Source of the DNA: Lachnospiraceae bacterium
GTDB taxonomy: Bacteria; Bacillota; Clostridia; Lachnospirales; Lachnospiraceae
Length of the DNA: 51,080 nucleotides
Assembly (NCBI GenBank): GCA_022788065.1
Contig: JALEWG010000173.1
Coordinates: 1 to 51,080 of the forward strand
Reading direction: 5' to 3'
Translations under genes and position numbers: made by a program
Notes under the pieces: generated by a model
Database searches by the model: none
The model's input: only the letters and a program-made list of their open reading frames with translations
What the model was told of the DNA's origin: nothing
Part shown: piece by piece, positions 34,028 through 43,157 of the stretch
How positions within the stretch are numbered: the first letter of the stretch is position 1
How the letters are laid out: each line of letters opens with the position of its first letter

Positions 34028-35734
34028 CTATATGCGCAGGCGCAGAAACGCCTGATAGAGATCCAGGGTTCCGTATCCGAACTGCCGGTTTGGATAGGTG
34101 AGTGCTGGATTTCTTTCTGCACCCCGGATCAGATAAGTCTTGATGGAAGCGGAATTCATAAAAAAGTCATTCCGTCCCAGAATCCCCCAACTAAGGAGCA
34201 GAGCGGCAGCGCCTGCCGTGTGGGCGGCCGCCACAGAGGTTCCCGTCATGCGGATGTAAGAGCCGGGGCGGAGGGAAGCTCCGAGGATATCGACGCCCGG
34301 CGCCGCAAGCTCCGGCTTGATCTGGCCGGACCGGCTGTAACCGCGGCTGGAGTGGATATAGATGCCTCCGGTGTTATGGTTGTAGGCGGCGACTGTGATG
34401 GGAAACTGCGTGTTTCCGGGCCCGGTGATCAGTGTGTCCGGATCAGGCTGGAGAAATCTTGTGTCGTCGGGGATAAAGTTACGGCACGGGAGCCAGATAT
34501 GGAAGGTCTCGCGGATATCAATGACGCTGGTGACGACAATGGTCCAGATACCCGGGAGAGGATCCTGAACGCGGATAAAGACCATCTGACTGCCCGAGGC
34601 TCTGGCAGCGATCCGGGAGTAGACGGTGATCCGCGTGTTTTCCACAAGAAAGTTGAGGGTTGCCGCCCGCTCGCTCCCGGCGGGAAGCCCCTGAACGATC
34701 TGGCCGGTGGGGGAGATAAAACCGATGGAGTATGCGCCGATATCCTCTGCCCAGAGTTCCATGGAAAACCCGCGGGTCTGTTCCCCGATGCGCAGTTCTA
34801 CGTTCCGTACAGTCTCGTCGGGCTCCATAATGCCGCGGTAATGGTGTCCAAAGCCCGTTTCGTTGCCGGCGGCCACCACGAACGCGGTTCCGCTGTAGCT
34901 GCTTAAGCTGTCCATATAGATTCCGAGGCTGGACCGCCCTGTGTGGCTTCCCATGTTGGTGCCGAGGCCGATGCAGATGGCGATCGGGGCGGAATATTGT
35001 TCGGCGAGGGAAAGCAGATAGGCGATTCCCATCATAATATCGTTTTCCTGAAACGCGTCGGCAGAGTCCTGAATCAGATAAAAGTCGCGCAGGTACTGTT
35101 TGGCAGGTTTGAGCTTTACCATACCGATCCATGCCCCCGGCGCCGCGCCCGAAAAGCCGGCCGTCTGGTCTTCACCTCCGGCAGCGACCGACGCGAGAAA
35201 GGTCCCGTGGCCGTTGGAATCTGTGGACGGGACCACGGAGAGCGGGTCATCGGACCGGAGTGCCTCATCGATCTGTTTTTTTGTGTATTGAGTTCCGTAG
35301 CTGACAGAAAAACGGCTGCCGGGGACCTCGTTTCCATTCCCCTCCGTCTGATCCCAGATTCCCAGAATCCTGGTCGTCCCGCCCGGATTCTGAAAGACAG
35401 GATTCCGGTAGTCGATTCCCGTGTCAATAAAACCGATGATCACTCCGGCGCCGCGGCCGGAAAATGCCGGGAGCGAGGAGACTTTGGTAATTCCGGAGGC
35501 CTCCATGCTGGTAAGGTCCAGAAGTGAATAGAGTTTGGGGATGGCACTGTAGGTATAAGTCGTGTATTCCAACTCCCGGACGGAAGAGCGCGGCACATGA
35601 AGAATGGCAAACTGGCGGTTGATAAAATCAATGCAGCCGTTTTCGGTGACGGCGGAAAGCTCTTCGGCGGAGCTGTAATCCTGAATAATAAAATCAGCAT
35701 AGTCCTCGGACGAGGAAGATTCCGTACATGACAT
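34028..35734 (-). CDS. CspB-like subtilisin-family (S8) serine protease
   Basis: A 568-residue subtilase with an intact triad: Asp104 in GFIDTGIDY, His176 in NGHGTFLAS, Ser500 in GTSVAAAHT. The first ~90 residues look like a prodomain, and a ~140-residue insertion between the oxyanion-Asn region (VVAAGNE) and the Ser block matches the jelly-roll domain of clostridial Csp proteases. No signal peptide is seen. Csp relatives process the cortex hydrolase SleC in germination, but Lachnospiraceae carry many paralogues of unknown role. GGAG lies 7 bases before ATG. Confidence 0.87.
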   Translation of the reverse strand: MSCTESSSSEDYADFIIQDYSSAEELSAVTENGCIDFINRQFAILHVPRSSVRELEYTTYTYSAIPKLYSLLDLTSMEASGITKVSSLPAFSGRGAGVIIGFIDTGIDYRNPVFQNPGGTTRILGIWDQTEGNGNEVPGSRFSVSYGTQYTKKQIDEALRSDDPLSVVPSTDSNGHGTFLASVAAGGEDQTAGFSGAAPGAWIGMVKLKPAKQYLRDFYLIQDSADAFQENDIMMGIAYLLSLAEQYSAPIAICIGLGTNMGSHTGRSSLGIYMDSLSSYSGTAFVVAAGNETGFGHHYRGIMEPDETVRNVELRIGEQTRGFSMELWAEDIGAYSIGFISPTGQIVQGLPAGSERAATLNFLVENTRITVYSRIAARASGSQMVFIRVQDPLPGIWTIVVTSVIDIRETFHIWLPCRNFIPDDTRFLQPDPDTLITGPGNTQFPITVAAYNHNTGGIYIHSSRGYSRSGQIKPELAAPGVDILGASLRPGSYIRMTGTSVAAAHTAGAAALLLSWGILGRNDFFMNSASIKTYLIRGAERNPALTYPNRQFGYGTLDLYQAFLRLRI

Positions 35735-35801
35735 TCTGATACTCCGGAAGAAAGTTGTTAATAATATATGTCGGAAGGCAGCGCGGATTCACAGGAAAAT
35801 G

Positions 35802-35830
35802 TGGACGGAGCAGAAAAAATGGTGTAAGAT
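35802..35830 (+). promoter_or_regulatory. Possible promoter of the polysaccharide operon
   Basis: TGGACG (35802-35807), 17-bp spacer, TAAGAT (35825-35830), 22 bp before the first start codon. The -35 box is poor. Confidence 0.4.
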
Positions 35831-35852
35831 AAGGAAAGAAAGGGGATTTGCC

Positions 35853-36335
35853 ATGTTTGGATTTCTGACAGTTGGAACGACACTGACCATGCTCGATCTG
35901 GCACTTAAAAACGAGATCGAGTCACAGAAGGATGAGACATTCCCGCGGGACCTGGAGGGGACCAAAGGCATGATCCGGCTTCACAAAAACCATAATCAGG
36001 GATTTTCCTTCGGAGTTCTTGAGGGAAGCCGGGCGGTGGAACTGATTCCGCTCTGTATGACTTCGGGCCTCGCCGGTGCATGGGTCTTCCTGATGGGGAC
36101 AAAGGGAAGAATTCTGGAAAAACTTGCGGTGACGCTTTCGCTTGCGGGCGGACTCAGCAATCTGATCGACCGGATGAAGCGCGGATATGTGGTGGACTAT
36201 TTCAGCGTTCAATGGAAGACGCTGAAAAAAGTCGTGTTTAATCTGGGCGACATTTTTATTTTCTGCGGTTCGGCATTGCTTCTTGCCGCCGGGCTGATCG
36301 ATACTTTGAAAGATAACTGGAGGAACACAAAATGA
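35853..36335 (+). CDS. lspA: Signal peptidase II (LspA) family protein
   Basis: A 160-residue membrane protein with the LspA boxes: HNQGFSFG (NxGxxFG-like), GGLSNLIDRMKRGYVVDYF and VFNLGDIFIF. The two likely catalytic aspartates are Asp115 and Asp133. It would cleave lipoprotein signal peptides. The N-terminal region is less hydrophobic than usual and contains a charged segment at residues 20-45, so this may be a diverged paralogue. ATG 35853 follows AAAGGGG; the frame upstream has no RBS. Its stop overlaps the glf start (ATGA), tying it to the sugar operon. Confidence 0.75.
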   Translation: MFGFLTVGTTLTMLDLALKNEIESQKDETFPRDLEGTKGMIRLHKNHNQGFSFGVLEGSRAVELIPLCMTSGLAGAWVFLMGTKGRILEKLAVTLSLAGGLSNLIDRMKRGYVVDYFSVQWKTLKKVVFNLGDIFIFCGSALLLAAGLIDTLKDNWRNTK

Positions 36336-37438
36336 AGCAATACGATTATCTGCTCGCAGGCAGCGGCCTGTTTGCCGGCGTCTTCGCATATTATGCGAAA
36401 AAAGCCGGAAAAACATGTCTGGTCCTTGAGAAGAGAAACCATGCGGGCGGCAATGTTTACTGCGAGGAGATCGAAGGGATCAATGTGCATAAATACGGAG
36501 CCCATATATTTCATACCAGCAACCGCGAGGTCTGGGACTTCGTCAACAGCCTGGTGGAGTTCAACCGCTTTACCAACAGCCCGATTGCGAACTTTAAGGG
36601 CGAGATGTACAATATGCCCTTCAATATGAATACATTCAGCCGTATGTGGGGGATCTCGACTCCCGATGAGGCAAAGCAGATCATCAATGAGCAGCGGAAG
36701 GTGATCCGCGGAGAGCCGAAAAATCTGGAAGAGCAGGCAATCAGCCTGGTGGGAACGCATATTTACCAGAAATTAGTCAAGGGTTATACGGAAAAGCAGT
36801 GGGGAAGAGAATGTAAGGACCTTCCCGCATTTATTATCAAGCGGCTTCCCGTGCGCTATACGTACGACAACAATTATTTTAATGACCTCTATCAGGGAAT
36901 TCCCATCGGAGGCTACAATAAGATCGTGGAGAGGCTGTTCGAGGGCTGCGAGATCCGCCTGAACACGGATTACCTGGAACATAAGGACGAATACGACGCA
37001 ATGGCTGAAAAAGTGGTCTACACGGGAACCATCGACAGTTATTTCGGCTACCGGTTCGGAAAACTTGAGTACAGAAGCCTGAGATTCGAAAACGAAGTCC
37101 TTGATACGGACAATTATCAGGGCAACGCGGTCGTCAACTACACCGACCGGGAAACCCCGTATACGAGGATCATTGAACATAAGCATTTTGAGTTTGGGAC
37201 ACAGGAAAAAACGGTCATCACCAGGGAGTATCCGGCAGAATGGACCGAGGGGATGGAGCCCTACTATCCGGTCAATGATGAGAAGAATCAGGAACTGTAC
37301 CGGAAGTACGCAAAGCTTGCGGCAGAGGAGACGAATGTGATCTTCGGAGGTCGTCTGGCCGAGTACAGGTATTATGATATGGATAAAGTGATCGAGTCCG
37401 CGTTCCAGTGTGTGAAGAGGGAGTTTGGCAATGCATGA
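36332..37438 (+). CDS. glf: UDP-galactopyranose mutase
   Basis: A 368-residue flavoenzyme that converts UDP-galactopyranose to UDP-galactofuranose. The FAD-binding Rossmann start reads YLLAGSGLFAGVFAYYAKK with VLEKRNHAGGN; GAHIFHT and the later EQAISLVGTHIYQKL...YTEKQWG are UGM signatures; the end has GGRLAEYRYYDMD. It implies that the polymer made by this operon contains galactofuranose. Starts in an ATGA overlap with lspA and overlaps licD by 8 bp. Confidence 0.94.
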   Translation: MKQYDYLLAGSGLFAGVFAYYAKKAGKTCLVLEKRNHAGGNVYCEEIEGINVHKYGAHIFHTSNREVWDFVNSLVEFNRFTNSPIANFKGEMYNMPFNMNTFSRMWGISTPDEAKQIINEQRKVIRGEPKNLEEQAISLVGTHIYQKLVKGYTEKQWGRECKDLPAFIIKRLPVRYTYDNNYFNDLYQGIPIGGYNKIVERLFEGCEIRLNTDYLEHKDEYDAMAEKVVYTGTIDSYFGYRFGKLEYRSLRFENEVLDTDNYQGNAVVNYTDRETPYTRIIEHKHFEFGTQEKTVITREYPAEWTEGMEPYYPVNDEKNQELYRKYAKLAAEETNVIFGGRLAEYRYYDMDKVIESAFQCVKREFGNA

Positions 37439-38294
37439 TTTTTACGAGCCCGATGTGCTGAAAGAGCTGCAGGCCACGGAACTCTCCATGCTGAAGGATT
37501 TTATGGAGCTGTGTGACCGGCACGGGCTGATCTATTTCGGCATCGGAGGCACGGGGATCGGAGCGCTGCGTCATCAGGGATTCATCCCGTGGGACGATGA
37601 TATCGATATCGCTATGCCGAGAAAGGACTTTGAAGCTTTTCTGCGGCTGGCCGGACGGGAATGGAAGGGAAAATACTATATTCTGAACAATAAGACAAAC
37701 GAAAATTATCCGATGATGACAACGCGCCTCTGTAAATGCGGCACCGTGTTCCAGGAGGCGGTCATGAAGGATGTGGATTGTCCGTTCGGAATCTTTCTGG
37801 ATCTCTATGTGATGGACAATATTGCGGACGGAAAGATCGCGGTCCGGATCCAGGCGTGGTCCGCCTGGTTCTGGAGCAAGCTTTTAGTGTTATCCTGCAT
37901 GGAAAAGCCGTATCTGGCGCAGACCGGCTGGAAAGCAAAGGTGATCTGGGCTGTCTGCAGCGCGGTCCACAAAACGATCCGCGCGCTCCATATCCGCCCG
38001 GCTATCTTCCGCGCCCACTGCGAGGCGGCGTGCCGGAAATATGAGCGGGTCGAGACTAAGCGGATGGCATTCCTGCCGGACACCAATCCGTTCTGGAATG
38101 TGGTGAATAAGGAAAAAATGTTCCCGATTCGGAAGCTTCCCTATGAGGACACGTTTATGGCCTTCACCAGTGATATCGATGAGATTATGAGAAGCCAGTA
38201 CGGCGACTATATGGTGATGCCGCCGGAGGACAAACGAAAGACCCACTACCCGTACCGCCTGCAGTTTAGGGAGGGCGAGGACGCCCAGGTATAG
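37431..38294 (+). CDS. LicD-family phosphotransferase
   Basis: A 287-residue LicD/fukutin-type enzyme, with GTGIGALRHQGFIPWDDDID and MPRKDFEAF holding the metal-binding aspartates. LicD enzymes move phosphocholine or a similar phospho-alcohol from CDP to glycans. The aminotransferase and LicC-like gene just downstream would make the activated donor. ATG 37431 has GGGAG 7 bases upstream and overlaps the end of glf; TTG 37425 is a less likely start. The acceptor glycan and the head group are unknown. Confidence 0.85.
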   Translation: MHDFYEPDVLKELQATELSMLKDFMELCDRHGLIYFGIGGTGIGALRHQGFIPWDDDIDIAMPRKDFEAFLRLAGREWKGKYYILNNKTNENYPMMTTRLCKCGTVFQEAVMKDVDCPFGIFLDLYVMDNIADGKIAVRIQAWSAWFWSKLLVLSCMEKPYLAQTGWKAKVIWAVCSAVHKTIRALHIRPAIFRAHCEAACRKYERVETKRMAFLPDTNPFWNVVNKEKMFPIRKLPYEDTFMAFTSDIDEIMRSQYGDYMVMPPEDKRKTHYPYRLQFREGEDAQV

Positions 38295-38323
38295 CGGGCA
38301 GCGGGAAAAGAGGAGAATGAAAC

Positions 38324-39379
38324 ATGTGCTATGTGAAAGAATGCGTCAGGGACATCGTGCGGATCGGCGGACGCCAGGGACGCGCGGATTTCCTGCGCCT
38401 TGATATGAATGAGAATCCGGAGGGACTTCCGGAGGAGTTCGTGGAGAAGGTGAAGGCGGAACTTACGCCGGCATTTTTCGCCACTTATCCGGAACCGGAA
38501 AAATTCCTCGGGATTCTGGCCGATTACCTCGGGGTGAACCGGGAAAATGTGTGTGTCACAAACGGGTCGGACATGGCGATCCGGTATCTGTTTGAGGTGT
38601 TCGGCCGCCCAGGCTCCTCAGTCGTGACCGTATCGCCGACTTTTGAGATGTACCGGATCAACTGCCTGATCTTCGGACTGAATCACAAGCCGGTGCTCTA
38701 CAATCCGGATTTCTCGCTGGATTTTGACCGGGTTCTCGATGCGATCACAGAGGAGGTCAGCATCGTATCGGTCCTGAATCCGAATAATCCCATCGGAACC
38801 GTGTATACGGAAGAACAGTTTGACGCCATCGCAAAAAAAGCGGCTGATGTGGGCGCGCTTGTGATCGTGGACGAGGCGTATCATTATTTTTACGATAAGA
38901 CTTTTTTAAATAAGATTTCCGAGTATGATAACGTGGTGCTGATCCGGACGTTCTCCAAGCTGTTTTCTGTGGCGGCGGTCCGTCTGGGCTTCATCGTCGG
39001 AAATGCGAAGCTCATCCGGTACGTCTGGAATGTGCGTCCCACCTTTGACACCAATGCCGTTGCCCTGAAATTCGGGGAAAAGCTGCTCACGGAGCCGGGA
39101 CTCTGCGAAAAGCTGGTGGCTATCGAAAAAGAGGGAAGAGCGTACCTGACGGAAAGCCTCAGGGAACACGGATACGAGTATTTGGCTGAGAACGGTAACT
39201 ATGCGTTTATTAAGACGAAGACGCCGGTTTTGCAGGTGAAGGAGCGTCTGGAAGAAAAGAAGATCCTGATCAAAACCTATGGGCAGGAGATGTTAAAGGA
39301 TTATATCCGGATCTCCACGGGAAGCATAAAGGTAATGAAGCAGTTTACGGACGCGCTCTATGAAGTCGATGTGAGGTAA
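38324..39379 (+). CDS. HisC/CobD-like PLP aminotransferase or decarboxylase
   Basis: A 351-residue fold-type I PLP enzyme. Cofactor motifs: LDMNENPEGLP at the N terminus, VTNGSDMAIRYLF, LNPNNPIGT, VDEAYHYF and RTFSKLFSVAAVRLGF, whose Lys forms the Schiff base. The nearest well-known types are histidinol-phosphate aminotransferase and the threonine-phosphate decarboxylase CobD. No other histidine genes are near; lying between licD and a LicC-like gene, it more likely makes or modifies an amino-alcohol or amino-phosphonate head group. The start is preceded by AAAGAGGAG. Confidence 0.8.
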   Translation: MCYVKECVRDIVRIGGRQGRADFLRLDMNENPEGLPEEFVEKVKAELTPAFFATYPEPEKFLGILADYLGVNRENVCVTNGSDMAIRYLFEVFGRPGSSVVTVSPTFEMYRINCLIFGLNHKPVLYNPDFSLDFDRVLDAITEEVSIVSVLNPNNPIGTVYTEEQFDAIAKKAADVGALVIVDEAYHYFYDKTFLNKISEYDNVVLIRTFSKLFSVAAVRLGFIVGNAKLIRYVWNVRPTFDTNAVALKFGEKLLTEPGLCEKLVAIEKEGRAYLTESLREHGYEYLAENGNYAFIKTKTPVLQVKERLEEKKILIKTYGQEMLKDYIRISTGSIKVMKQFTDALYEVDVR

Positions 39380-39383
39380 AAGG

Positions 39384-40136
39384 ATGAAAGCATTTATTCT
39401 GGCAGCCGGAAAAGGCAGCCGAATCAGCAAATATCTCCCGAATATCCCGAAATGTACTGTGGATGTGGGCGGACAGCCGTTGATCCGGCAGACTGTGGAG
39501 ATGCTGCTCAATAACGGAATTGATCCGACGGTCATTGTCGGCTATCGCCATGCGGAGATCGAACGGGTTCTTCTGGGACTTCCGGTCCACATCGTATATA
39601 ACCCGTTCTATGATGTGACCAACAGCATCGGTTCCCTCTGGATGGCGGAAAACGCCGGGCTTTTTACGGAGGAGGACTGTATCGTCGCCAACGGCGACGT
39701 GTACTGGAGCCAGGGGATCCTGGATTTTGTGCTGGCACAGAAGGAGGAGATCATTCTTCTGGCGGATTCCGCCAGAGTGCTTGATGGGGACTATTTCTTC
39801 GGCACGGAAAACGGAATGCTGCGCCGGTACGGAAAAGAACTCACTCTGGAAGAGCGGGACTGTGAATACACGGGGATCGCGGCCATGAAGGCTTCCTTCG
39901 TGCCGCGGTTTCTGGCACGTCTCAACAGCCTGATCGACTCCCAGTGCCACGGAAAGTGGTGGGAGGATGCGATCTACAGTCTGAGCAGTGAGGAAGATAT
40001 CCCTGTGAAAGACATCAGGGGACAGTTCTGGGCAGAGGTGGACTTTATCGAAGATTACCGCCGGATCCTGGACTATGTATCGGAAAAGACAGGAATTAAG
40101 ACAAATGGAAGCATTATTACACCTGATCATCGGTAA
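39384..40136 (+). CDS. LicC-like nucleotidyltransferase
   Basis: A 250-residue sugar-nucleotidyltransferase-fold protein: LAAGKGSRISKYLPNIPKC binds the nucleotide, ANGDVYWS gives the metal Asp, and WWEDAIYSL and WAEVDFIEDY match LicC/choline-phosphate cytidylyltransferases. It should activate a phospho-alcohol with CTP, giving the CDP donor for the LicD two genes upstream. Same arrangement (aminotransferase next to LicC-like enzyme) is seen where phosphonates are activated. Starts 4 bp after the aminotransferase stop; the flippase gene overlaps its end by 32 bp. Confidence 0.85.
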   Translation: MKAFILAAGKGSRISKYLPNIPKCTVDVGGQPLIRQTVEMLLNNGIDPTVIVGYRHAEIERVLLGLPVHIVYNPFYDVTNSIGSLWMAENAGLFTEEDCIVANGDVYWSQGILDFVLAQKEEIILLADSARVLDGDYFFGTENGMLRRYGKELTLEERDCEYTGIAAMKASFVPRFLARLNSLIDSQCHGKWWEDAIYSLSSEEDIPVKDIRGQFWAEVDFIEDYRRILDYVSEKTGIKTNGSIITPDHR

Positions 40137-41385
40137 CGGTGAGAAAAACCAGGAAAAGCGCAATTTTATCTGGAATATTATCGGAAGCTTCCTGTACGCG
40201 TTTGCCTCCATGGTTCTGTCCATCGCGGTGGTTCAGATCGCCGGGGAGGACGCGGGGGGAATCTTCACGTTCGCGTTCACGACCTTCGGCCAGCATATGT
40301 TTATGGTGGCCTATTTCGGGATTCGTCCGTTCCAGATCACCGATACGGGAAATCAGTATTCCTTCGGCGATTATCTGGGCCTTCGGCATATCACGTGCGC
40401 GGCGGCGATGGCGACCGGCTTTGGCTATGTGATGATCAACGGGTATACGTTCGAGAAAACGGCAGTCGTACTTCTGATGGTGGCTTATAAAGTCATCGAC
40501 GCGCTGGCGGACACCTACGAGGCGGAATTTCAGAGAAGCGGAAGGCTTTACCTGACGGGAAAATCCAACGCGTTCCGGACGCTCCTCTCCGTGTCGGTAT
40601 TCCTCACGGTGCTGGCTTCCACAAAAGTGCTGGTGACGGCCAGTGTGGCGGCAGTGGCGGCCCAGATCGCAGGCTTTCTTATTTTTGACGTGCTGGTGAT
40701 CCGGAAACTGCCGGAGATCGACTGGATCTCGCAGGCGGGAAAAAAATTCCGGTTGTTTAAGGACAATGCACTGCTGTTTCTCTCGGCAGTGCTGGATTTT
40801 TATATTTTTTCTGCCTCCAAATACGCCATCGAGCGGTGCATGGCGGACCGGGACATGGCCGTATACGGAGCGATCTTTATGCCCACGAGTGTCATCAATC
40901 TGGTGGCGGGCTTTGTGATCCGGCCCTATCTCACAAAGCTGGCGTTAAGCTGGGAGCTTGGAGAGGTAAAACGGTACGTCCGGACGATCGGACAGCTGGC
41001 CGGAATCATCGCGGCACTTTCCGTACTGGCAGTGGGCGGAGCCTGGTTCCTGGGGATCCCCGTACTGAGCCTCCTCTACTCTAATATTGGATACGCGCTG
41101 CGGGAATGCCGCCCGGCACTTGTGATGATCATCATCGGAGGAGCGTTAAACGCTTACATGAATCTGTTTTATTACGCACTTGTCATTATGAAACTTCAGC
41201 CGTTTATTTTTACCATCTATGGGATCGTCGGCGCCCTGGCGGTGCTGATCTCCACACCGTTTGTGATAAGCGGAGGCATTTTCGGCGGAGCGCTGGCCTA
41301 TACCATTCTGACCGGTACACTTGCCGCGATGTTCGGACTGGTTGTCCTTTTCGGAGTTATTAAGAAAGTGAGGTCGAAACATTGA
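40105..41385 (+). CDS. Wzx-like polysaccharide flippase
   Basis: A 426-residue membrane protein with 12 or more hydrophobic segments in the MVF/PST pattern, starting NFIWNIIGSFLYAFASMVLS. It should flip a lipid-linked oligosaccharide unit across the membrane. Such proteins normally work with Wzy polymerases; no Wzy is recognised unless it is the DUF2142 protein. ATG 40105 follows an AGGA box; the open frame begins at ATG 40075, inside the upstream gene. Its TGA overlaps the TTG start of the next gene. Confidence 0.82.
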   Translation: MEALLHLIIGNGEKNQEKRNFIWNIIGSFLYAFASMVLSIAVVQIAGEDAGGIFTFAFTTFGQHMFMVAYFGIRPFQITDTGNQYSFGDYLGLRHITCAAAMATGFGYVMINGYTFEKTAVVLLMVAYKVIDALADTYEAEFQRSGRLYLTGKSNAFRTLLSVSVFLTVLASTKVLVTASVAAVAAQIAGFLIFDVLVIRKLPEIDWISQAGKKFRLFKDNALLFLSAVLDFYIFSASKYAIERCMADRDMAVYGAIFMPTSVINLVAGFVIRPYLTKLALSWELGEVKRYVRTIGQLAGIIAALSVLAVGGAWFLGIPVLSLLYSNIGYALRECRPALVMIIIGGALNAYMNLFYYALVIMKLQPFIFTIYGIVGALAVLISTPFVISGGIFGGALAYTILTGTLAAMFGLVVLFGVIKKVRSKH

Positions 41386-42224
41386 GTCATATCCATGCGT
41401 TTGTGATCTGTGCCTATAAAAAAAGTCCCTATCTGGAAAGCTGTATCCGCTCTCTGGTAAGGCAGACGGTGAAATCGGACATTTTTATCGCGACCTCCAC
41501 ACCGTCAGAATACATTGACCGTCTGGCGGCGAAGTACCGGATCCCGGTACTCGTGCGGGATGGGGAGAGCAGTATCGGCGGGGACTGGCTGTTCGCTTGG
41601 AAAGCCATGGGAAAAGAACACGCGCTTGTGACCATCGCCCATCAGGATGACAGATACCATAAGGATTACACGGCAGAGCTTTTAAAAGCATACCGCAAAT
41701 ATCCGGATATGACTGTGTTCTGCTCAGACTACGTGGTGTTAAAAACGAAGGAGGAGCGGCTTTCGGACGGTACGCTTTATCCGGCCGGAACGGAACTTGT
41801 GTGCGGCGACCGGGTGCGTTTTGTGAAGAAGATCCTGCGTATTCCGCTGCGTCTTCGGGCTCTTGCAGACCGGACATGGCTGAAGCGGAGCGTTCTGATG
41901 TTCGGAAATTCCATCTGCTGTCCCTCCTGCACTTACAACTATGAGTGGATCGGCGATGACATGTTCCAATCCGGGTATCCGTTTGCGTTGGACTGGGATA
42001 ACCTTTACGATCTGGCGGGAAAACCGGGACGCTTTATCTGCTCGGAACGCCCGTTACTTGCTTACCGGATCCATGACGGAGCCACCACGAAACAGTGTAT
42101 GGAGGATGAGAGCCGGAGCCGGGATGAGATCGCCATGTTCCGGAAAATGTGGCCGGAATGGGCAGTCCGGATCCTCATGCATTTTTACAGAAAAGCCTAT
42201 ACGGCATACGGAGAACAGAAATGA
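41382..42224 (+). CDS. Glycosyltransferase family 2
   Basis: A 280-residue cytoplasmic GT-A fold transferase. It opens with HAFVICAYKKSPYLESCI, has the nucleotide/metal region TIAHQDDRYHKDYT, and a late WIGDDMFQSG. The sugar transferred is not apparent. Start is TTG 41382 in a TTGA overlap with the flippase stop, with GTGAGG 8 bases upstream. The stop overlaps the next GT start (ATGA). It is the first of three consecutive GT2 genes that would build the repeat unit on the undecaprenyl carrier. Confidence 0.85.
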   Translation: MSHIHAFVICAYKKSPYLESCIRSLVRQTVKSDIFIATSTPSEYIDRLAAKYRIPVLVRDGESSIGGDWLFAWKAMGKEHALVTIAHQDDRYHKDYTAELLKAYRKYPDMTVFCSDYVVLKTKEERLSDGTLYPAGTELVCGDRVRFVKKILRIPLRLRALADRTWLKRSVLMFGNSICCPSCTYNYEWIGDDMFQSGYPFALDWDNLYDLAGKPGRFICSERPLLAYRIHDGATTKQCMEDESRSRDEIAMFRKMWPEWAVRILMHFYRKAYTAYGEQK

Positions 42225-43150
42225 AAGTCGATGTGATTATCCCTGTTTACCGGCCGGGAACCAGATTCCTGGATCTTCTTTCGCGTCTTGAGAAGCAGAC
42301 GGTGCCGGTAAACCGTTTTATTATCATGAACACAGAGCGGGAATTCTGGGAAGACTGGGTAAAAACACTGCCGGAGGGAAGTCTTCCGGAGAATCTTTCC
42401 GTGTTCCATGTCTCAAAGGAGGACTTTGACCACGGGGCCACCCGGGACGCCGGGATCATGCAGTCGGATGCGGATATCTGCATTCTCATGACCCATGACG
42501 CGCTGCCGGCCGGGAAAAAGCTGGTGGAACGGCTGTGCAATGCCCTCCTGCAGGATGACAGGATCGGGGCGGCCTACGCAAGGCAGCTCCCGGAGGAGGA
42601 CTGCGGGGTCATTGAGCGCTACACGAGAAGCTTCAACTATCCGGAGGAGAGCCGCGTAAAGACAAAGGCGGATCTTCCGGAACTGGGGATCAAGACGTAT
42701 TTCTGCTCCAATGTCTGCGCGGCGTACAAGAGAGAACTCTACGTCTCGCTCGGAGGTTTTACGAAGAAAACGATTTTTAATGAAGATATGATCTTTGCCG
42801 CAAAATTGATCGAAAACGGGTACGGCGTGTGTTATGAGGCCTCAGCCCGGGTGATCCATTCCCACAATTATTCGGGTGGACAGCAGTTTTGCAGAAACTT
42901 TGACCTGGCCGTGTCTCAGGCGGACCATCCGGAGGTGTTTGCCGGACTCCGGTCGGAGGGAGAGGGGATCCGTCTTGTAAAGAAGACAGCGGGATATCTG
43001 ATCCGCCGCGGAAAGCTCTTTATGATTCCGGAACTCATCTATATCAGCGGCTGCAAGTACCTGGGATACCGGCTCGGAAAAAGCTACCGGAAGCTGCCGC
43101 GTTTTGTGATCCTGCGATGTACGATGAACAAGAATTACTGGAAAGGATAA
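42221..43150 (+). CDS. Rhamnosyltransferase-like GT2
   Basis: A 309-residue GT2 enzyme. KVDVIIPVYRPG opens the GT-A domain, and FDHGATRDAGIMQSDADI followed by ILMTHDALP matches rhamnosyltransferases of the RfbF/WsaF type. rfbC nearby (dTDP-rhamnose synthesis) supports L-rhamnose as the donor sugar. The start ATG 42221 is in an ATGA overlap and has GGAG upstream; the in-frame ATG at 42149 lies inside the previous gene. Seven bases separate it from the next GT. Confidence 0.82.
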   Translation: MKVDVIIPVYRPGTRFLDLLSRLEKQTVPVNRFIIMNTEREFWEDWVKTLPEGSLPENLSVFHVSKEDFDHGATRDAGIMQSDADICILMTHDALPAGKKLVERLCNALLQDDRIGAAYARQLPEEDCGVIERYTRSFNYPEESRVKTKADLPELGIKTYFCSNVCAAYKRELYVSLGGFTKKTIFNEDMIFAAKLIENGYGVCYEASARVIHSHNYSGGQQFCRNFDLAVSQADHPEVFAGLRSEGEGIRLVKKTAGYLIRRGKLFMIPELIYISGCKYLGYRLGKSYRKLPRFVILRCTMNKNYWKG

Positions 43151-43157
43151 ACAGGAT

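Noticed and set aside
38324..39379. Histidine biosynthesis gene hisC
   Set aside because: No other his genes nearby and the neighbours are LicD and LicC-like; kept as a general PLP enzyme.
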